From Gammaproteobacteria bacterium LSUCC0096 (GTDB lineage Bacteria > Pseudomonadota > Gammaproteobacteria > Pseudomonadales > Litorivicinaceae), in assembly GCA_008087055.1 (NCBI GenBank), contig VIEA01000001.1, positions 522,342 to 586,341 on the forward strand: a stretch of DNA of 64,000 nucleotides, read 5' to 3'. The notes under the pieces were generated by a model that was given only the letters and a program-made list of their open reading frames with translations, searched no databases and was not told the origin of the DNA. The position numbers and the translations under genes were made by a program. Shown in pieces: positions 59,363-64,000 of this stretch (positions are counted from its first letter, which is position 1; each line of letters opens with the position of its first letter).

Positions 59363-60217
59363 ATGAGTAATTGGCTCGATAAAATCGTACCAACCGTTGT
59401 TCGTTCAAAAGCAGTCGAACGGAAAGCGAGCGTTCCTGACGGACTCTGGTCAAAGTGCAGTGCGTGTGAAGCGGTGCTATACCAACCAGAATTCGAGCGT
59501 AATCAGAGTGTCTGTCCGAAGTGTGGACATCATGGTCGACTGGGTGCGCGAGCGCGCCTTCAAGGATTCCTTGATGAAGGTTCTCAAGTAGAACTATTTA
59601 AGGACTTGGTCGCCGATGATCGCCTGAAGTTCAGAGATCAAAAAAAATATAAAGACCGCCTTGCTCAGGCCCAAAAAGCCACCGGCGAGAATGATGCATT
59701 AATTGCGATGGAAGGTACTCTCAAGTCCAAACCTCTTGTAGCTGTTGCTTTTGAGTTTGGATTTATGGGTGGTTCGATGGGTACGGTCGTCGGTGAAAAA
59801 TTTGTTCGGGCCGCTGAACTTTGCCTGGAGAAACGAATTCCACTTGTCTGTTTTTCTGCCTCTGGCGGTGCACGTATGCAAGAGGCTTTATTGTCATTGA
59901 TGCAAATGGCGCGGACGTCTGCTGTCCTTGAAAAAATGCGTGAGCAGGGTATTCCTTACATTTCTGTATTAACAGATCCTGTGTTTGGTGGTGTCTCGGC
60001 TTCATTTGCAATGCTTGGTGATTTGAATATTGCGGAACCTAAGGCCCTAGTCGGCTTTGCGGGCCCTCGAGTGATCGAGCAGACTGTTCGTGAAACGTTG
60101 CCAGAAGGTTTTCAACGGGCTGAATTTCTTTTAGAGCATGGCACAGTGGACATGATCGTCCCGCGTCCGGAGATGCGTGACACTATCGCTCGTGTGTTAT
60201 CTCGTTTGAGCCATTGA
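59363..60217 (+). CDS. accD: acetyl-CoA carboxylase carboxyltransferase subunit beta
   Basis: A 284-residue AccD with the N-terminal zinc ribbon (CSAC, 14 residues later CPKC at about 31-55). The carboxyltransferase core has [36 protein letters not shown] and [16 protein letters not shown]. With AccA it transfers CO2 to acetyl-CoA, the first step of fatty acid synthesis. Its stop overlaps the TTG start of folC. Confidence 0.98.
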   Translation: MSNWLDKIVPTVVRSKAVERKASVPDGLWSKCSACEAVLYQPEFERNQSVCPKCGHHGRLGARARLQGFLDEGSQVELFKDLVADDRLKFRDQKKYKDRLAQAQKATGENDALIAMEGTLKSKPLVAVAFEFGFMGGSMGTVVGEKFVRAAELCLEKRIPLVCFSASGGARMQEALLSLMQMARTSAVLEKMREQGIPYISVLTDPVFGGVSASFAMLGDLNIAEPKALVGFAGPRVIEQTVRETLPEGFQRAEFLLEHGTVDMIVPRPEMRDTIARVLSRLSH

Positions 60218-61443
60218 GAACGCTATCTGACTGGGAGCGTCATCTCGAGACGCTCTCGCCTCCCTCTCATATTGAATTAGGCCTTGAGCGTGTTGGAGCG
60301 GTATGGTCGCGCCTTAAGCGTTCTGGTCCATTGCAAGTTGTGACTGTCGCTGGCACGAATGGTAAAGGCTCAACCGTCGAGGTTGCAGGTATTATTGCAG
60401 ATCATGCGGGGCTCTCTTATGGGCAATACACCTCTCCGCACATCCACCGCATTCATGAGCGGATACGCATCAATGGTCAAATAGTCTCGGATGATCAGCT
60501 GATTCGAGCGTTTGAAACAGTCGAGTCTGCTCAGTCAGGTATTTTTTTAACGTACTTTGAGTTCTTGACGTTAGCGTGTTTTGTTCTTTTTGATGAAGCA
60601 CAGTTGGATCTGTGGATTTTAGAAATTGGTCTAGGAGGCCGCCTTGATGCGGTCAATATCATTGACCCTGATGTATCAGTGATCACCTCGATTGGTCTTG
60701 ATCACCAGGCGTATTTGGGAGATTCGATAGAGGCTATCGCATCCGAAAAAGCGGGTGTGATGCGGAAAGACGTTCAAACGTTTTCTGCCGCATCAAATGT
60801 CCGAGAGACCTTAAATACAGAAGCTGCTCGTTACAGCGCCACCTTGTCTTGGCTTGATCAGGCGTTCGATGGTTGCACACTTAATTTGCCGATAGCTGGA
60901 TTGCAACTCGATCTATCGGATGGACATTTGCCAAATAATTCAGTCGCATTAGCTTGTCTTGCGATGGATGCACTTGGACACATCAAGTCGCGCTCAATTG
61001 AAGCCGGGTTAAATCAAGCAGTGGTCACAGGGCGGATGTCGCGTCACGTGCTTGGCGGGCGACAATTCATACTCGATGTTGGTCATAATGCCTTAGCATG
61101 CGAATTTGTGACCCAGTCACTTCATGCGGTAATTCCACGCCCACAACGTGTTGTCATATTTGGCGCTTTAGCTGACAAAGATGTCGATGCGATGCTACCA
61201 ATCTTGAAAGCCTATGCTGACCGTATTGTATTGGTGGGAATTGATGGTGCTCGTGGTCGGTCTATTGATGGATTGAATGCCTCTTGGCTGTCTCTTTTTG
61301 AACAGACGTGTTGGCGTAGTTTTGCTACACTTGGCGATGCGATGAGGGAGCTTCCTTCTGAACTGAATTTAGATGATCAGATACTGGTCATAGGATCCTT
61401 TGTATTAGTGGCAGACGCACTTAGGCATGACCTCTTCAACTGA
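60214..61443 (+). CDS. folC: dihydrofolate synthase / folylpolyglutamate synthase
   Basis: A 409-residue Mur-ligase-type enzyme adding glutamates to folates. The P-loop is [17 protein letters not shown]. The catalytic region has [18 protein letters not shown] and [18 protein letters not shown], and the C-terminal domain has FILDVGHN. Translation starts with TTG in a TTGA overlap with accD; no ATG lies before the conserved LGLERV. It overlaps dedD by 17 bases. Confidence 0.95.
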   Translation: MRTLSDWERHLETLSPPSHIELGLERVGAVWSRLKRSGPLQVVTVAGTNGKGSTVEVAGIIADHAGLSYGQYTSPHIHRIHERIRINGQIVSDDQLIRAFETVESAQSGIFLTYFEFLTLACFVLFDEAQLDLWILEIGLGGRLDAVNIIDPDVSVITSIGLDHQAYLGDSIEAIASEKAGVMRKDVQTFSAASNVRETLNTEAARYSATLSWLDQAFDGCTLNLPIAGLQLDLSDGHLPNNSVALACLAMDALGHIKSRSIEAGLNQAVVTGRMSRHVLGGRQFILDVGHNALACEFVTQSLHAVIPRPQRVVIFGALADKDVDAMLPILKAYADRIVLVGIDGARGRSIDGLNASWLSLFEQTCWRSFATLGDAMRELPSELNLDDQILVIGSFVLVADALRHDLFN

Positions 61444-61963
61444 ACAAGCGCAAACAAATCCGACCTCTCATCGGCGCAAGCATCAATGGATTGGTGCGGC
61501 AACTTTAGTGGCTTTGGCAGCACTTGTTTTACCTTGGCTTTTAACACCGCGTTTTGAATCAATTCGAGAACAAGGGCCTCAACTTGCCCGTTTGCCTGAC
61601 CCTCCAGCAATGGCATCTGAACCGGTCGTTCCTCCTGTGATCGACCAAGATGCACTGAATGCGAGTCGCGATAAACTCGATGCGTTGATGGGTGCTCCTA
61701 TTGGTGATGAGTCTCAGGCGAGTTTTATTCTTCAAGTCGGCGCATTTAAAAATCGAGAGAATGCTCAAGCCCTTCAGACAAAGCTTGAAGCTCTCGACGT
61801 AGGCAGAGTGTATTTGCGCACCGAAGAGTCACTGACTCGGGTGTATGTCGGACCTCTTCTTGATCGAGCGACTGCGGAATCAGCCTCAAGTAGGATTCAA
61901 ACTAAACTCTCATTGAAGGCACAAATAAAACAGTATGATGTGCGTGAGCACGGGCAAACATGA
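61427..61963 (+). CDS. dedD: SPOR-domain cell-division protein DedD
   Basis: A 178-residue protein with one transmembrane helix (about 23-41, GAATLVALAALVLPWLLT), a linker and a C-terminal SPOR domain (about 100-175). The SPOR domain has FILQVGAFKNRENAQALQTKL and VYVGPLLDRATAES. SPOR domains bind denuded peptidoglycan at septa. Its place between folC and cvpA matches the dedD gene of E. coli and Pseudomonas. The start is inside folC. Confidence 0.92.
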   Translation: MTSSTEQAQTNPTSHRRKHQWIGAATLVALAALVLPWLLTPRFESIREQGPQLARLPDPPAMASEPVVPPVIDQDALNASRDKLDALMGAPIGDESQASFILQVGAFKNRENAQALQTKLEALDVGRVYLRTEESLTRVYVGPLLDRATAESASSRIQTKLSLKAQIKQYDVREHGQT

Positions 61964-62478
61964 CCGAACAGCTTGATTCGGGCTTCGGCTTAGCACCATT
62001 TGACTGGGCTATCATTGCTGTTCTCGCGATTTCGACACTGATGAGTTTGCGTCGCGGTTTTCTCAAAGAAGCATTAAGTCTCGGTACATGGATTGCTGCC
62101 TTTGTCGTTGCGCGTCAGTTTCATGGGCCGATGGACCAACTGCTTGAGACCCAAATTGTTGATTCTTTGATGCGCTCGATTGCAGCTTTTGCCGCTTTAT
62201 TTATTGGGACCTTGTTGGTTGGAGCTGCGCTTGGGTTTTTGCTCGGTGCTCTCATCAATGCGACGGGTTTGTCATCGACAGACCGTGTGTTAGGCATGGT
62301 TTTTGGGTTTGCGCGCGGTGCGCTGATTGTCACGGTGGTGATTGGATTATTAAATCTAACCCCATTGGTGAATGACAGTTGGTACACTAACGCTTCACTT
62401 GTGCCCCATTTTGAGACAGTCGCTCAATGGGCTTTGGAACAACTGTCAGCCTCTGGCTTCAAACCGTCAATTAGCTGA
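61960..62478 (+). CDS. cvpA: CvpA family inner-membrane protein
   Basis: A 172-residue membrane protein with about four helices. The CvpA family segments are [24 protein letters not shown] and a GxLxG-like [20 protein letters not shown]. In E. coli CvpA is needed for colicin V production and for bile-salt and envelope stress; it is conserved before purF. ATGA overlap with dedD. Confidence 0.92.
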   Translation: MTEQLDSGFGLAPFDWAIIAVLAISTLMSLRRGFLKEALSLGTWIAAFVVARQFHGPMDQLLETQIVDSLMRSIAAFAALFIGTLLVGAALGFLLGALINATGLSSTDRVLGMVFGFARGALIVTVVIGLLNLTPLVNDSWYTNASLVPHFETVAQWALEQLSASGFKPSIS

Positions 62479-62495
62479 CGAGAAGGATTTCGATC

Positions 62496-64000
62496 ATGTG
62501 TGGAGTGGTTGGTATATTCGGTCGCGGTAACGTCAATCAGGCGTTATTCGATGCACTCACAGTACTGCAGCACCGAGGCCAAGATGCAGCTGGCATGGTG
62601 ACGTCAGCTAACGGTAAGTTCCATCTCCGTAAGGATAACGGTCTGGTGCGTGACGTCTTCAGGATGCGCCATATGCAATACCTAATCGGTAATATGGGTA
62701 TTGGTCATGTTCGCTATCCGACAGCCGGAACAAGTTCATCAGCTGAAGCGCAGCCTTTTTACGTGAATAGTCCCTATGGAATCAGCTTGGCGCATAACGG
62801 CAATCTGACCAACACATCTGATCTGATGAAAGAGCTGTACGAAGATGATATGCGTCATATCAACACGGACAGCGATTCAGAAGTATTGCTGAACATTTTT
62901 GCGCACGAACTGGAAGCGCGTGGGAATTTTAGGCCGACACCGGATGATTTTTTTGCTGCGGTTGAAGGTGTGCACCGTCGCTGCCGCGGTGCCTATGGCG
63001 TGGTCGCATTGATCAATGGTCATGGAATTCTCGGATTCCGCGATCCTTACGGAATTCGCCCAATTTGTATTGGACAGCGGAAGACCGAGCAAGGCGTCGA
63101 ATATATGATTTCAAGTGAATCTGTTGCTTTGGATTGTGCAGGTTTTGTATTGATTGATGATCTCGCACCGGGTGAGGCCGCATTCATCGATAGCGAGGGG
63201 CATCTGCATCGTAAGCTCTGTGCGGGCAAACGGGAATCCCATCCTTGTCTCTTCGAATACGTCTATCTCTCGCGCCCTGACTCAGTCATTGACGGCGTGT
63301 CTGTGTATCAAGCGCGGATCAATATGGGCCGGAAGCTTGCCAATAAGATTTTGCAGGAAATGCCCAATCACGATATTGATGTGGTGATTCCAATACCCGA
63401 TACGAGCCGTACCAGTGCACTGGAAGTCGCGCAGAAATTGGGCGTGTTGTTCCGAGAAGGGTTCATTAAAAATCGGTATATCGGTCGCACATTTATCATG
63501 CCTGGTCAGACAGAACGCCAAAAATCTGTGCGGCAGAAACTGAACCCAGTCGTTCAAGAGTTTAAAGGCCGGAACGTATTGCTTGTGGATGACTCAATTG
63601 TTCGTGGAACAACCTGTCATCAGATCGTTGATATGGCTCGAGATGCTGGAGCGAAGAAAGTCTACTTTGCATCAGCTGCCCCTGCCGTTGTTTCTCCAAA
63701 CGTCTACGGAATCGATATGCCAGCAGCCAGTGAGTTGATTGCGCATGGTCGCAGTGCACAAGAGATCAATCAGCTGATTGGCGCTGATGGTTTGATTTAT
63801 CAGGATCTTGATGATCTCGTCGATGCGGTTCGGGAATTGAATCCAAGCCTGAAATCATTCGAGGATTCGGTTTTTTCAGCATGCTATATCACCAAAGAAG
63901 TGGATGATGCTTACCTTGAAGCGCTTGCCAAAAAGCGGAGTGATGGAGCGAAGCAAGAGGCACAGGCTGACTCTGAAGATGCCTGCCTTGATCTACGGGC
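62496..64000 (+). CDS. purF: amidophosphoribosyltransferase, 3' end outside the window
   Basis: The first 501 codons of PurF (about 505 residues in E. coli) with no stop before the window edge. Cys2, freed after removal of Met1, is the N-terminal nucleophile ([10 protein letters not shown]). [30 protein letters not shown] and LAHNGNLTN make the glutaminase part. The PRPP-binding loop is [18 protein letters not shown]. It commits PRPP to purine synthesis. The SD AAGGAT lies ahead of ATG 62496. The tail ([18 protein letters not shown]) is near the end of the protein. Confidence 0.96.
   Translation, partial: MCGVVGIFGRGNVNQALFDALTVLQHRGQDAAGMVTSANGKFHLRKDNGLVRDVFRMRHMQYLIGNMGIGHVRYPTAGTSSSAEAQPFYVNSPYGISLAHNGNLTNTSDLMKELYEDDMRHINTDSDSEVLLNIFAHELEARGNFRPTPDDFFAAVEGVHRRCRGAYGVVALINGHGILGFRDPYGIRPICIGQRKTEQGVEYMISSESVALDCAGFVLIDDLAPGEAAFIDSEGHLHRKLCAGKRESHPCLFEYVYLSRPDSVIDGVSVYQARINMGRKLANKILQEMPNHDIDVVIPIPDTSRTSALEVAQKLGVLFREGFIKNRYIGRTFIMPGQTERQKSVRQKLNPVVQEFKGRNVLLVDDSIVRGTTCHQIVDMARDAGAKKVYFASAAPAVVSPNVYGIDMPAASELIAHGRSAQEINQLIGADGLIYQDLDDLVDAVRELNPSLKSFEDSVFSACYITKEVDDAYLEALAKKRSDGAKQEAQADSEDACLDLR

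Overview
The window is a near-gapless stretch of a gammaproteobacterial chromosome. Its gene order is close to the Pseudomonadales/Oceanospirillales type: cysM-rlmD-relA-mazG, gacA-uvrC-pgsA, trmJ-cysE-isc-ndk-rlmN-pilF-rodZ-ispG-hisS-yfgM-bamB-der, leuCDB-asd-usg-fimV-truA-trpF, and accD-folC-dedD-cvpA-purF. No phage, transposon, CRISPR array, rRNA or integrase is visible. Genes are packed tightly, often with ATGA, TTGA or GTGA stop/start overlaps, and no stretch of 300 bases lacks a gene. This looks like a compact, possibly streamlined genome; that, and a marine heterotroph lifestyle, are inferences.

Layout. 1-2.3 kb: end of cysB, an alpha/beta hydrolase and ppsR. 2.4-9.5 kb: ppsA-rraA, then acnB and a long-form GAPDH on the minus strand (gluconeogenesis and TCA cycle). 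9.7-18.2 kb: a DUF1289 protein, cysM-rlmD-relA-mazG and ppc. 18.2-24.5 kb: adk-alr-tsaB-uppP, then a GacA-like regulator with uvrC and pgsA. 24.6-32.2 kb is the accessory part: a lipoprotein, tRNA-Leu, a voltage-gated-type K+ channel, a three-gene exported-protein cluster ending in a rhodanese, tRNA-Cys, a GNAT protein, a YdcH-like protein, an AhpD-like protein, a DUF815 ATPase, a YfcG-type GST and an MBL-fold protein with damaged metal ligands. 32.2-45.1 kb: a decayed suhB, trmJ-cysE, a reduced isc locus (iscS-iscA only), ndk, rlmN, pilF, rodZ, ispG, hisS, yfgM, bamB, der. 45.1-64 kb: an Smr protein, prmB-aroC, an MFS transporter, leuCDB-asd-usg-fimV-truA, trpFBA, accD-folC-dedD-cvpA and most of purF.

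Most genes are ordinary housekeeping genes whose synteny supports their assignments. The more interesting signals are conserved loci that have lost expected parts. The gene in the suhB position has lost its catalytic metal ligands and its C-terminal third. The GacA orthologue has a receiver without the acidic pair or the conserved lysine. The isc operon lacks iscR, iscU, hscBA and fdx, and its IscS lacks the C-terminal tail that IscU uses in E. coli. These suggest reductive evolution that may have kept non-catalytic roles. Other points of note are a perfect 15-bp hairpin inside the start of alr, an 11-bp palindrome in the GAPDH promoter region, a two-phase hexanucleotide repeat in fimV, frequent TTG start codons, and the small exported-protein/rhodanese cluster.
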